Origin: Wenzhouxiangella sp.
GTDB taxonomy: Bacteria > Pseudomonadota > Gammaproteobacteria > Xanthomonadales > Wenzhouxiangellaceae
DNA length: 17,303 nucleotides
NCBI GenBank assembly: GCA_007135355.1
Contig: SLJA01000232.1
Location: 1-17,303 of the forward strand
Direction of reading: 5' to 3'
Shown here: positions 1 through 6,907 of the stretch, piece after piece
Position numbering within the stretch: the stretch's first letter is position 1
How the letters are laid out: every line of letters starts with the position of its first letter
The notes under the pieces: model-generated
The model's input: only the letters and a program-made list of their open reading frames with translations
The model's database searches: none
What the model was told of the DNA's origin: nothing
Position numbers and translations under genes: made by a program

Positions 1-2
1 CG

Positions 3-500
3 GGATTCGAGATCCTCGCCGGTCCGGCGCCGCTGGAGGTGAGCGATGACATCGTCGCCACCCAGGTGATCGGCCCGTCCGGCGAGCTGTACTACTTCAC
101 CCAGATCAAGCGCCCACTGCCGCCATTCTCGCTGCCGCACCCACGGCATCGACTCGACGAGCTGTTCATTGCCGTGGCCACGACCCTGGATCGGGACGCG
201 GCGCTGGCGTTCTGGCAGTCGCTGAGCGGTACCAGGGGCCTGAGTCTCGAGACCCGCATCGGCGTGCTCAATCGCGGCCTGGGGCTGGACAGCGCGCACC
301 AACTGCCGGTCGGCATCGCCCAGCTGGCCGGCTCGACCCTGATCGAGATCGACCAGGTGCCGGGCATCGCCCCGCGACCGGCCCTGAGCCAGGGCATTGC
401 CATGATCAGTATTGCGGCCGAAAACAGCGCTCACGTTCAGGGCAAGGATGAAGAATGGCTGGAGCTGGTGGCAGTGCCCAGCCCCCAGCCGCGTTCATAG
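3..500 (+). CDS. VOC-superfamily (glyoxalase-like) protein, C-terminal part
   Basis: The reading frame is already open at the window edge (first full codon at 3), so this is the 165-residue C-terminal part of a longer protein; the GTG at 39 is internal and not a start. The sequence GPSGELYYFTQI followed by a second segment starting near LDELFIAVATTLDRDAALAFW looks like the junction between two beta-alpha-beta-beta-beta modules of the vicinal-oxygen-chelate fold, whose members include glyoxalases, dioxygenases and epimerases. I cannot assign a substrate or confirm metal ligands from this fragment. Its last 64 bp overlap the 3' end of the oppositely oriented lyase gene, so the two genes converge. 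Its position beside a CoA-ester lyase makes a role in the same catabolic island possible but unproven. The VOC call is moderate; the open frame itself is clear. Confidence 0.6.
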   Translation, partial: GFEILAGPAPLEVSDDIVATQVIGPSGELYYFTQIKRPLPPFSLPHPRHRLDELFIAVATTLDRDAALAFWQSLSGTRGLSLETRIGVLNRGLGLDSAHQLPVGIAQLAGSTLIEIDQVPGIAPRPALSQGIAMISIAAENSAHVQGKDEEWLELVAVPSPQPRS

Positions 501-1423
501 CCCAGCGGCAAGCCGGCCTGGGGCGTAAAGCCGTACAGTTCTTCGTCCGGCAGGGCGGCCTGCACGATCTCGCGCACGGCCAGCAGTTTTTTCAGATCGA
601 TGCCCGTGCTGACACCCATGCTGTCGAGCATGAAGACCAGATCTTCGGTGACGATATTGCCGCTCGCACCGGGCGCGAACGGGCACCCGCCGATGCCGCC
701 CAGCGAGGAATCCAGGGTCGTGATGCCCTCTTCCAGGGCGGCCAGGGCATTGGCCAGACCCAAGCCGCGGGTATTGTGCAGGTGGACGCCGGTCAGGCGT
801 TCCGGCCCGACTTCAGCCCGCACCAGTCGAATCAGGCGCTTGATCTGGGCCGGGTTGGCATAGCCGGTGGTATCCGACAAGCCGACTTCGGCGCAACCGG
901 CCTCGATCAGACTGGCGGCCAGGCGAACCACCTGGTCCTCGGGCACCGCGCCTTCCAGGGTGCAGCCGAAAGCGGTGGCCAGACCAGCCTCGAAATGGGG
1001 GCGCTGATCTGCCGGCAGACCGGCGACCAGTTCAGCGATGGCGCGCACTTCGGCCAGCACCTGCTCATGCGTGCGGCGCAGGTTTTTCAGGCTGTGGGTC
1101 TCGCTCACCGACAGCGGCAGCGAAATCTTGTGCGCCCCGGCCGCAATGGCGTTGCGCGCGCCGATCAGGTTGGGCACCAGCGCCGCGACAGTCAGCCCGG
1201 CGATGTTGCGCGCATGCGCGACCAGCTCGGCCGTATCGGCCAGCTGCGGCAAGAGTTTGGGCGGCACGAAAGAGCCGACTTCGATTTCGCGCACGCCGGC
1301 GGCAGCCTCGGCCTCGATCCAGGCTTTCTTGGCTGCGGTCGGCATGATGGACTTCAAGCTCTGCAGGCCGTCGCGCGGACCAACCTCGCTGATCAGCAGC
1401 ACGGGTTTGTCGGATGAATTCAT
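437..1423 (-). CDS. HMG-CoA lyase family enzyme, candidate (R)-citramalyl-CoA lyase
   Basis: A 328-residue DRE-TIM metallolyase of the 3-hydroxy-3-methylglutaryl-CoA lyase family, which cleaves a 3-hydroxyacyl-CoA to acetyl-CoA plus a keto acid. Visible motifs: SEVGPRDGLQ (R17, D18), SDTTGYANP, the metal-binding VHLHNTRG (H214, H216), and the signature GGIGGCPFAPGASGN with the catalytic-loop Cys247 and Asn256. The H214-C247-N256 spacing matches human HMG-CoA lyase. I chose the ATG at 1423; a GTG at 1432 would add three residues. It diverges from the CoA-transferase gene across 82 bp that contain a perfect palindrome. The neighbours are LeuCD-like subunits and a CoA-transferase, with no leucine-catabolism genes (no isovaleryl-CoA dehydrogenase or methylcrotonyl-CoA carboxylase). 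I therefore favour (R)-citramalyl-CoA lyase, an activity known in this family from Chloroflexus, over HMG-CoA lyase. Family certain; substrate inferred. Confidence 0.9.
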   Translation of the reverse strand: MNSSDKPVLLISEVGPRDGLQSLKSIMPTAAKKAWIEAEAAAGVREIEVGSFVPPKLLPQLADTAELVAHARNIAGLTVAALVPNLIGARNAIAAGAHKISLPLSVSETHSLKNLRRTHEQVLAEVRAIAELVAGLPADQRPHFEAGLATAFGCTLEGAVPEDQVVRLAASLIEAGCAEVGLSDTTGYANPAQIKRLIRLVRAEVGPERLTGVHLHNTRGLGLANALAALEEGITTLDSSLGGIGGCPFAPGASGNIVTEDLVFMLDSMGVSTGIDLKKLLAVREIVQAALPDEELYGFTPQAGLPLGYERGWGLGTATSSSHSSSLP

Positions 1424-1433
1424 GGGCACCACC

Positions 1434-1491
1434 GTTGGGGGGCTGGAACAATTTGTCCGGACATTTTATCCTATTGCGACCTGAGCTTGAA
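1434..1491. promoter_or_regulatory. Divergent promoter region with palindromic operator candidate TGTCCGGACA
   Basis: The 82 bp between the divergent lyase and CoA-transferase genes contain the perfect 10 bp palindrome TGTCCGGACA at 1454-1463. On the minus strand a possible sigma-70 promoter reads TTCAAG (1491-1486), a 17 bp spacer, then TAAAAT (1468-1463), which puts the palindrome right after the -10 box. On the plus strand TGGAAC (1444-1449), 17 bp, TATCCT (1467-1472) would put the palindrome in the spacer. Both positions suit repression. The shape (GT, centre, AC) resembles operators of GntR regulators of the FadR/FCD type, but no regulator gene is in the window. The promoters are weak consensus matches; the palindrome is certain as sequence. 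Confidence 0.5.
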
Positions 1492-1505
1492 CCTGGATCA
1501 TCACC

Positions 1506-2735
1506 ATGGCCAAATCCGCACAGCCTGAGCAGCCGCTGAGCGGCGTCCGTGTCGCCGAGTTCACCCACATGGTCATGGGGCCGACCTGTGGCCTGATTCT
1601 GGCCGACCTGGGCGCCGATGTAATCAAGATCGAGCCGCCCGGCGGCGACAAGACCCGACGCCTGCTCGGCTCCGGGGCCGGTTATTTCCCAATGTACAAC
1701 CGCAACAAGCGCTCGGTTTGCCTGGATTTGAAATCGCCGGCGGGAAAAGCGGCCGCGCTGAAGATCATCGACGGGGCCGACGTGCTGATCGAGAACTTCC
1801 GGCCGGGCGCCATGGCCCGGTTGGGCTTTGACTACGAGACCCTGTCCGACCGCAATCCGGGCCTGATCTACTGTTCGGAGAAAGGGTTTCTGGAGGGACC
1901 CTATGCCCACCGAACCGCGCTTGACGAGGTCGCGCAGATGATGGGCGGGCTGGCCTACATGACCGGTCCACCCGGCCGCCCCCTGCGCGCCGGGGCCAGC
2001 GTGATCGACGTCCAGGGCGGCCTGTTCGGCGCGCTCGGCGTGCTGGCCGCACTGCAACAACGCCACCTGACTGGCCGCGGCCAGCAGGTGGTCAGCTCGC
2101 TGTTCGAGAACAGCACGTTCCTGGTCGGTCAGCACATGGCCCAGTTTGCCGTTACCGGCCAGCCGGCGGCGCCGATGCCGGCCAGGATTTCCGCCTGGGC
2201 CGTTTACGAAGTGTTCGAGACCGCCGACGGCGAGCAGGTGTTCGTCGGCGTGGTCAGCGATACCCAGTGGCGATTGTTCTGCGAGGCCTTCGAGTTGACT
2301 GAGTTCGCCCAGGACCCGGGGCTGGCGGCCAACAGCGATCGGGTCCGTCAGCGCGAGCGCATCATTCCCGTCATCCAGGCCACCTTCTTGAGCTACAGCA
2401 AAAGCGAGTTGATGGCCAAACTCGAGCGGACCGGGCTACCGTTTGCCCCCATCACCCGCCCCGAAGACCTGTTTGACGACCCGCATCTCAAGGCCAGCGA
2501 AGGCCTGGTCGATCTCACCCTGACCGATGGCCCAGCCGCCGGCAGCAAGGCCCGACTACCGGCGCTGCCCCTGGCCATGGCGGGCCGGCGTTTCGGCTGC
2601 CGCAAGGATCTGCCGCAGGCCGGGCAGCACACCCGCGAGGTGCTGATCGAGGCCGGCTATTCAGACAGCGAAGCAGACCAACTTCTGGCTACCGGCAGCG
2701 CGCTGGCCGCCGATCAGGCCGAGGGCAGTTCGTAG
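1506..2735 (+). CDS. CaiB/BaiF family (class III) CoA-transferase
   Basis: A 409-residue class III CoA-transferase. These enzymes move CoA between acyl groups through a covalent acyl-aspartyl anhydride. Family features: the N-terminal LSGVRVAEFTHMVMGPTCGLILADLGADVIKIEPP, the KRSVCLDLKSPAGK segment, VLIENFRPGAM, and GASVIDVQGGLFG, in which Asp168 aligns with the catalytic Asp of formyl-CoA transferase (D169) and alpha-methylacyl-CoA racemase. The length is typical. It starts at ATG 1506 with only a weak Shine-Dalgarno, and its end overlaps the 3' end of the leuD-like gene by 22 bp on the other strand. With the adjacent lyase and LeuCD-like genes, the best guess is a succinyl-CoA:citramalate (or related dicarboxylate) CoA-transferase. 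A racemase or formyl-CoA/carnitine-type transferase cannot be excluded. Family is firm; acceptor is inference. Confidence 0.92.
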   Translation: MAKSAQPEQPLSGVRVAEFTHMVMGPTCGLILADLGADVIKIEPPGGDKTRRLLGSGAGYFPMYNRNKRSVCLDLKSPAGKAAALKIIDGADVLIENFRPGAMARLGFDYETLSDRNPGLIYCSEKGFLEGPYAHRTALDEVAQMMGGLAYMTGPPGRPLRAGASVIDVQGGLFGALGVLAALQQRHLTGRGQQVVSSLFENSTFLVGQHMAQFAVTGQPAAPMPARISAWAVYEVFETADGEQVFVGVVSDTQWRLFCEAFELTEFAQDPGLAANSDRVRQRERIIPVIQATFLSYSKSELMAKLERTGLPFAPITRPEDLFDDPHLKASEGLVDLTLTDGPAAGSKARLPALPLAMAGRRFGCRKDLPQAGQHTREVLIEAGYSDSEADQLLATGSALAADQAEGSS

Positions 2736-3349
2736 ACCCAGGGCCGCTCGCGCCGATCCCGGTCGAGGAAACGCTGGATGTGCTGATCCTCGGCCAGGGT
2801 TGCGGCAATCGGATCGAGCCCATTCAGCAACAGGTAGCGCGACTGCTCGGCGATATCAAACGCATGCATGGCACCCTCGGCGTCTGTCAGACGGCAGCTT
2901 TCCAGGTCAATATGCAGCACCCGGCCCGGATTGGCCTCTTCGGCCGCGGCCAGGCGGCCAATGACCGCCTCGTCCAGCACCACCGGCAGGATGCCGTTGC
3001 GCACGCAGTTACCCTCGAAGATTGAGCCGAAGCTGGGCGCGATCAGAGCTCGAAAACCGAATTCCTTGAGCGCCCAGACCGCATGCTCGCGCGACGAGCC
3101 GCAGCCGAAATTGGCGCCGCTGAGCAGAATGCTGGCCTGGCGCCAGGGCGGCTGGTTGAGAACGAAATCCGGGTTTTCAGTACGGGCCCGCGGATCGCGG
3201 TACCGCCAGTTGGCAAACAGGCCATCGCTTAAGCCTTCTTTCGAGACCCGCTTCATTTCCCGGCTGGGGATGATGGCGTCGGTGTCCACGTTGATCCGCA
3301 ACAGCGGGGCGGCAATACCGCGATGTTGTGTGAAAGGCTCCATGCTCAT
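2714..3349 (-). CDS. LeuD-like hydro-lyase small subunit (isopropylmalate/citramalate isomerase family)
   Basis: A 211-residue swivelling-domain subunit that pairs with the upstream LeuC-like protein to form an aconitase-family hydratase/isomerase. Characteristic pieces are NVDTDAIIPSREMKRVSKEG near the N-terminus, the ANFGCGSSREHAVWAL motif that carries the substrate-binding Ser/Arg residues, IAPSFGSIFEGNCVRNGILPV, and NGLDPIAATL near the C-terminus. The ATG at 3349 overlaps the stop of the large-subunit gene (ATGA), so the two are translationally coupled. Biosynthetic LeuD proteins are similar in length, so size does not discriminate. No leuA or leuB accompanies the pair; the convergent neighbour is a CoA-transferase. 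I read this as half of a citraconate hydratase/citramalate isomerase rather than leucine biosynthesis. The family is certain, the substrate is inferred, and I withhold the symbol leuD for that reason. Confidence 0.9.
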   Translation of the reverse strand: MSMEPFTQHRGIAAPLLRINVDTDAIIPSREMKRVSKEGLSDGLFANWRYRDPRARTENPDFVLNQPPWRQASILLSGANFGCGSSREHAVWALKEFGFRALIAPSFGSIFEGNCVRNGILPVVLDEAVIGRLAAAEEANPGRVLHIDLESCRLTDAEGAMHAFDIAEQSRYLLLNGLDPIAATLAEDQHIQRFLDRDRRERPWVYELPSA

Positions 3350-4779
3350 CCCTGCCCGGCAGCTGCCAGTTGGCGAACATCGGCAATGCGACCGGCCACG
3401 GCCGAGGCGGCAACCGTGACCGGGCTGGCCAGATGCGAACGGGTCGAAGGCCCCTGCCGGTTTTCAAAATTCCGGTTGGTCGAAGTCACCACGCGCTGGC
3501 GCGAGCCAAAACTCTCGCCGCCGGCAAAGAAACACATCGAGCAGCCGGACTCGCGCCACTCGAAACCCGCTTCGGTAAAGATTCGGTCGAGCCCTTCCTG
3601 CTCGGCCAGGCGCTTGACCCGGCTGGAGCCGGGCACGCAAATAGCCTTGATCCCCGGCGCGACCCGACGCCCCTTGAGCACCGCGGCCGCCGCGCGCAAA
3701 TCACTCAAGCGACTGTTGGTGCACGAACCGAGGAAAGCCGCATCGATGGGCTGGCCAAGTAGCGGTATCCCGGGCTTGAGGCCCATGTATTCCAGGGCGC
3801 GTTCCATGCCTTGGCGCCGGCGCAGGTCCGCCTCGGCGGCCGGGTCGGGAATCACCTCGTCGATGGCGATTTCATGCTGCGGACTGGTGCCCCAGGTTAC
3901 CCGCGGCCCGATGCAGCCGGCGTCCATGATGATTTCGGAGTCGAACCGCGCCTCGGGGTGGGTTAGCAGCGTGCGCCAGTGGGCAACGGCCCGATCCCAG
4001 GATCGGCCCTGTGGGGCAAACGGCCTGCCGTGAAGATAGTCGAGCACCTGATCGTCCGGAGCAACCAGGCCGGAAAAAGCACCGAACTCCACGGCCATGT
4101 TGCACAGGGTCATGCGCGCCTCGACGCCCAGATTACGCACCGCCGAGCCCGCAAACTCGACCACGCTACCGACCGCGCCACCGGCCCCATGGGCGCCGAT
4201 CAGCGCCAGGATCATGTCCTTGGCCGACACGCCATAGGCCAGACGACCCTCGAAGCGGACCCGCATCTGCCTGGGTCGGTTGATGACCAGGGTTCCGGTC
4301 GCCAGCGCGTGCTCGGCCTCGCTGGAACCAATGCCCCAGCCCAGTGCGCCCAGACCGCCCACCGTCCCGGTATGGCTGTCGGGACAAACCAGGGTCAGGC
4401 CCGGCAGGGCAATACCCTGCTCAGGCGAGACCACATGGACAATCCCCTGATCGGGATCGCCGATATCGAACAGGTGGATTCCCGCTGCCCTGGCGGCCGC
4501 CCGCGTGGTGGTGATGAACTCACGTCCACCCGGCATTCGAGTGTCGTCACCGCGACCGGGAAAGGTATCAACAATGTGATCCATGGTGCAGAACACCCGC
4601 TGCGGTGCCCGCACCCGCCGGCCCTGATCAGCCAGGCTCTTCAAGGCAATGCTCCCGGTGCGCTCGTGCAAAAACACCCGATCAATCGCCAGCATGGTGG
4701 ATCCCGAGCGGTCATCCTTGACCACATGCAAATCCCAGATGCGATCAAACAGGGTTTTGGCGGATGCTGATGCAGCCAT
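3346..4779 (-). CDS. LeuC-like 4Fe-4S hydro-lyase large subunit
   Basis: A 477-residue aconitase-superfamily large subunit, close to the usual LeuC length. The 4Fe-4S ligands are visible as Cys353 (FLGSCTNSR), Cys413 and Cys416 (SGCSMC). Other family motifs are TMDHIVDT, VCPDSHTGTVGGLGALGWGIG, CNMAVEFGAFSGLVAPDD, PGSSRVK and TSTNRNFENRQG. In E. coli LeuC the early substrate region reads HEVTSPQAF; here it reads HERTGSIAL (residues 38-46), and the segment after the last cysteines is FFAGGESFG rather than the usual LAMNPD-like run. These differences suggest a substrate other than isopropylmalate, for example citramalate/citraconate. The start ATG 4779 gives the expected beginning (SAKTLFDRIWDLHVV) but lacks a good Shine-Dalgarno. 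A nine-base palindromic core lies 14 nt upstream. It forms an operon with the leuD-like gene. Confidence 0.92.
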   Translation of the reverse strand: MAASASAKTLFDRIWDLHVVKDDRSGSTMLAIDRVFLHERTGSIALKSLADQGRRVRAPQRVFCTMDHIVDTFPGRGDDTRMPGGREFITTTRAAARAAGIHLFDIGDPDQGIVHVVSPEQGIALPGLTLVCPDSHTGTVGGLGALGWGIGSSEAEHALATGTLVINRPRQMRVRFEGRLAYGVSAKDMILALIGAHGAGGAVGSVVEFAGSAVRNLGVEARMTLCNMAVEFGAFSGLVAPDDQVLDYLHGRPFAPQGRSWDRAVAHWRTLLTHPEARFDSEIIMDAGCIGPRVTWGTSPQHEIAIDEVIPDPAAEADLRRRQGMERALEYMGLKPGIPLLGQPIDAAFLGSCTNSRLSDLRAAAAVLKGRRVAPGIKAICVPGSSRVKRLAEQEGLDRIFTEAGFEWRESGCSMCFFAGGESFGSRQRVVTSTNRNFENRQGPSTRSHLASPVTVAASAVAGRIADVRQLAAAGQG

Positions 4780-4802
4780 GCTGTAACCAATAATGTCCGG
4801 AC
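4780..4802 (-). promoter_or_regulatory. Second operator candidate upstream of the leuC-like gene
   Basis: TGTCCGGAC occurs at 4794-4802 (palindromic core GTCCGGAC, 4795-4802). Read toward the leuC-like gene, GTCCGGACA is followed by TTATTGGTTACAGC and then the ATG. Read toward the lyase gene, the site at 1463-1454 is followed by AATTGTTCCAGC. The similarity therefore extends past the palindrome in the same orientation relative to each downstream gene. This supports a common regulator acting on both operons. I see no convincing -35/-10 pair for this promoter. Confidence 0.45.
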
Positions 4803-4867
4803 TTTTCAGATTGGAAAAATACCATTTCCGGCGAGGCGCCGTTGGTTTGCTTAATAGAAAAAAGCTA

Positions 4868-4880
4868 GGGACCTGACCCC
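4868..4880. repeat. GGGGTCAGGTCCC-type motif (single copy)
   Basis: The 13-mer GGGACCTGACCCC (reverse complement GGGGTCAGGTCCC) is a near-palindrome of a kind I recall as a dispersed motif near REP-associated tyrosine transposases in Gammaproteobacteria. It stands alone in the intergenic region between the divergent leuC-like gene and hslV. No transposase is nearby. It may be a solitary repeat relic or chance. Confidence 0.25.
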
Positions 4881-4892
4881 TTCAAACCAAGG

Positions 4893-4921
4893 CTTGTCAA
4901 TCATCAGCGTCGGCCCCATCT
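4893..4921 (+). promoter_or_regulatory. Sigma-32 (RpoH) heat-shock promoter of hslVU
   Basis: CTTGTCA (4893-4899), a 14 bp spacer, then CCCCATCT (4914-4921). The RpoH consensus is CTTGAAA, 11-16 bp, CCCCATNT, so the -10 matches fully and the -35 differs at two positions. Transcription would begin near 4928, leaving a leader of about two dozen bases before the hslV ATG. HslVU is a classic RpoH regulon member, which raises the prior. Confidence 0.75.
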
Positions 4922-4951
4922 TCCGGGCTTGCGTCCTAAAGAAAACTCAAG

Positions 4952-5494
4952 ATGGAACAATTCCACGGCACCACCATCGTCTCCGTCCGCCGCGGGAAGC
5001 AGGTCGTCATTGCCGGCGATGGCCAGGTCACGCTGGGCAATACGGTGATGAAGGCCAATGCGCGCAAGGTGCGGCGGCTGTACAAGGGTCAGGTACTGGC
5101 CGGGTTTGCCGGCGCCACGGCCGATGCCTTCACCCTGTTCGAGCGCTTCGAGTCCAAGCTGGAAATGCACTCCGGCCACTTGACCCGCGCGGCGGTGGAA
5201 CTGGCCAAGGACTGGCGCACCGATCGCCTGCTGCGCCGGCTGGAAGCCCTGCTGGCCGTGGCCGACCGCGAGGCCTCGCTGATCATTTCCGGCAACGGTG
5301 ATGTGATCGAGCCCGAAGAGGGGCTGATCGCCATCGGCTCCGGCGGGCCGTTTGCTCAGGCTGGCGCGCGCGCTCTGCTGCGCCACACCGAGCTGGATGC
5401 CGAAACGATCTGCCGCGAAGCACTCAAGCTGGCCGGCGAGATCTGCATCTATACCAATGACCAAATCACGGTCGAAACCCTGACCACGGACTGA
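4952..5494 (+). CDS. hslV: HslV, proteolytic subunit of the HslVU protease
   Basis: A 180-residue N-terminal-nucleophile threonine protease that forms a double hexameric ring capped by HslU and degrades misfolded and regulatory proteins in the cytoplasm. The near-exact family sequence TTIVSVRRG, VIAGDGQVTLGNTVMK, ARKVRRLY, GFAGATADAFTLFERFE, AVELAKDWRTDR and IGSGGPFAQA makes the call secure. The start at ATG 4952 gives a short propeptide MEQFHG before Thr7-Thr8, so Thr7 should become the catalytic N-terminal threonine after processing. E. coli has only the initiator Met before its Thr, but a short pro-peptide is known in other HslV proteins. hslU follows after 68 bp. The RpoH-like promoter just upstream indicates heat-shock control. 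A weak ribosome-binding site precedes the ATG. Confidence 0.97.
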   Translation: MEQFHGTTIVSVRRGKQVVIAGDGQVTLGNTVMKANARKVRRLYKGQVLAGFAGATADAFTLFERFESKLEMHSGHLTRAAVELAKDWRTDRLLRRLEALLAVADREASLIISGNGDVIEPEEGLIAIGSGGPFAQAGARALLRHTELDAETICREALKLAGEICIYTNDQITVETLTTD

Positions 5495-5562
5495 CCAGCT
5501 GGATTGCAACCGGGCCACGCTCAAAGCAAAACCGCCAGCCAAACAACACAGGCGCATTTTTC

Positions 5563-6903
5563 ATGTCTCAAATGACCCCCCGCGAAATCGTCCAGGAACT
5601 CGACCGCCACATCATCGGCCAGTCGGCGGCCAAGCGCGCCGTCGCCATTGCCCTGCGCAACCGCTGGCGGCGCATGCAGGTCGACGAGAAGCTGCGGCCG
5701 GAAATCACGCCCAAGAACATCCTGATGATCGGCCCGACCGGCGTCGGCAAGACCGAGATCGCACGCCGCCTGGCCGCCCTGGCCAACGCGCCCTTCGTCA
5801 AGGTCGAGGCGACCAAGTTCACCGAAGTCGGTTATGTCGGCAAGGACGTCGAATCCATCGTGCGCGACCTGGTCGAAACCGCGGTCAAGATGGCGCGCGA
5901 GGAAGCCATGATCCAGGTCCGATCGCGCGCCGAGGACGCCGCCATCGAGCGAGTGCTCGATATCCTGTTGCCGCGTCGTCAGACCGCAGGCTTTGCCAAC
6001 GCGCCCGAAGAGCCGGTCGAACAGCATTCAGAGACCCGGCGCAAGATGTTTACCAAGCTGGTCAACGGTGAGTTCAACGAACGCGAAATCGAGGTCGATG
6101 TGGCCATGAACATCGGTGTGGAAATCATGGCCCCGCCGGGCATGGAGGAAATGACCAGTCAGCTGCAGCAGATGTTCTCCAACCTGTCGGGCGCGAAGAA
6201 GCAAAAGCGCAAGATGAAGGTCAAGGACGCCATTCCGGTACTCATCGAGGAAGAAGCCGCGCGCCTGATCAACGACGAGGAAGTCAAGCAGCAGGCCCTG
6301 GCCATGGCCGAGCAAAGCGGTATCGTCTTTCTCGACGAAATCGACAAGGTCGCGCGCCGCTCCGAAGGCCACGGCGGCGGCGAGGTCAGCCGCGAGGGCG
6401 TACAGCGCGACCTGCTGCCGCTGGTCGAGGGCTGCACCGTCAATACCCGCTACGGCGCGGTCAAGACCGACCATGTGCTGTTCATCGCCTCCGGCGCCTT
6501 CCATGTGGCCAAGCCTTCCGACCTGGTGCCGGAACTGCAGGGCCGCCTGCCCATCCGCGTGGAACTGCGGGCGCTGTCGGTCGACGACTTCAAGCGCATC
6601 CTGACCGAACCGGATGCCTCCCTGACCGAGCAATACCGCGCCCTGCTCGATACCGAAGGCGTGACCCTCAAGTTCTCCGACGAAGCCATCACCCGCCTGG
6701 CCGAAATCTCTTTCGCGGTCAACGAGTCCACCGAAAACATCGGCGCCCGCCGCCTGCACACGGTACTCGAGCGCCTGCTCGAAGACATCTCGTTTGCCGC
6801 CCCGGACCGATCGGGCGAAACGCTGGAAATTGATGCGGAATATGTGGATCGGTCGTTGAAGGATCTGGCGGGGAATGAGGATTTGAGTCGGTATATTCTT
6901 TGA
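5563..6903 (+). CDS. hslU: HslU, AAA+ ATPase/unfoldase of HslVU
   Basis: A 446-residue (E. coli 443) Clp/Hsp100-type ATPase that unfolds substrates and feeds them to HslV. The sequence shows Walker A GPTGVGKT at 57-64, the pore-loop GYVG at 90-93, an intermediate domain from about 110 to 243, Walker B IVFLDEID at 254-261, and the C-terminal AAA+ small domain with STENIGARRLHTVLERL. The final residues NEDLSRYIL are the tail that inserts between HslV subunits to activate them. It lies 68 bp downstream of hslV and is presumably cotranscribed. A long imperfect hairpin starts right after the stop and may end the transcript. Confidence 0.97.
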   Translation: MSQMTPREIVQELDRHIIGQSAAKRAVAIALRNRWRRMQVDEKLRPEITPKNILMIGPTGVGKTEIARRLAALANAPFVKVEATKFTEVGYVGKDVESIVRDLVETAVKMAREEAMIQVRSRAEDAAIERVLDILLPRRQTAGFANAPEEPVEQHSETRRKMFTKLVNGEFNEREIEVDVAMNIGVEIMAPPGMEEMTSQLQQMFSNLSGAKKQKRKMKVKDAIPVLIEEEAARLINDEEVKQQALAMAEQSGIVFLDEIDKVARRSEGHGGGEVSREGVQRDLLPLVEGCTVNTRYGAVKTDHVLFIASGAFHVAKPSDLVPELQGRLPIRVELRALSVDDFKRILTEPDASLTEQYRALLDTEGVTLKFSDEAITRLAEISFAVNESTENIGARRLHTVLERLLEDISFAAPDRSGETLEIDAEYVDRSLKDLAGNEDLSRYIL

Positions 6904-6907
6904 GGAA

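Noticed and set aside
455..1417. 320-codon plus-strand open frame opposite the lyase gene
   Set aside because: Antisense shadow of a protein with intact HMG-CoA lyase motifs; no domain of its own.
1065..2135. 356-codon minus-strand open frame across the lyase/CoA-transferase junction
   Set aside because: Overlaps two well-supported genes in other frames and passes through the promoter region; its composition is that of a shadow frame.
2714..4779. Leucine biosynthesis leuCD assignment
   Set aside because: The family is right, but there is no leuA/leuB, the neighbours are CoA-ester enzymes, and the LeuC substrate motif differs. Kept only as the alternative.
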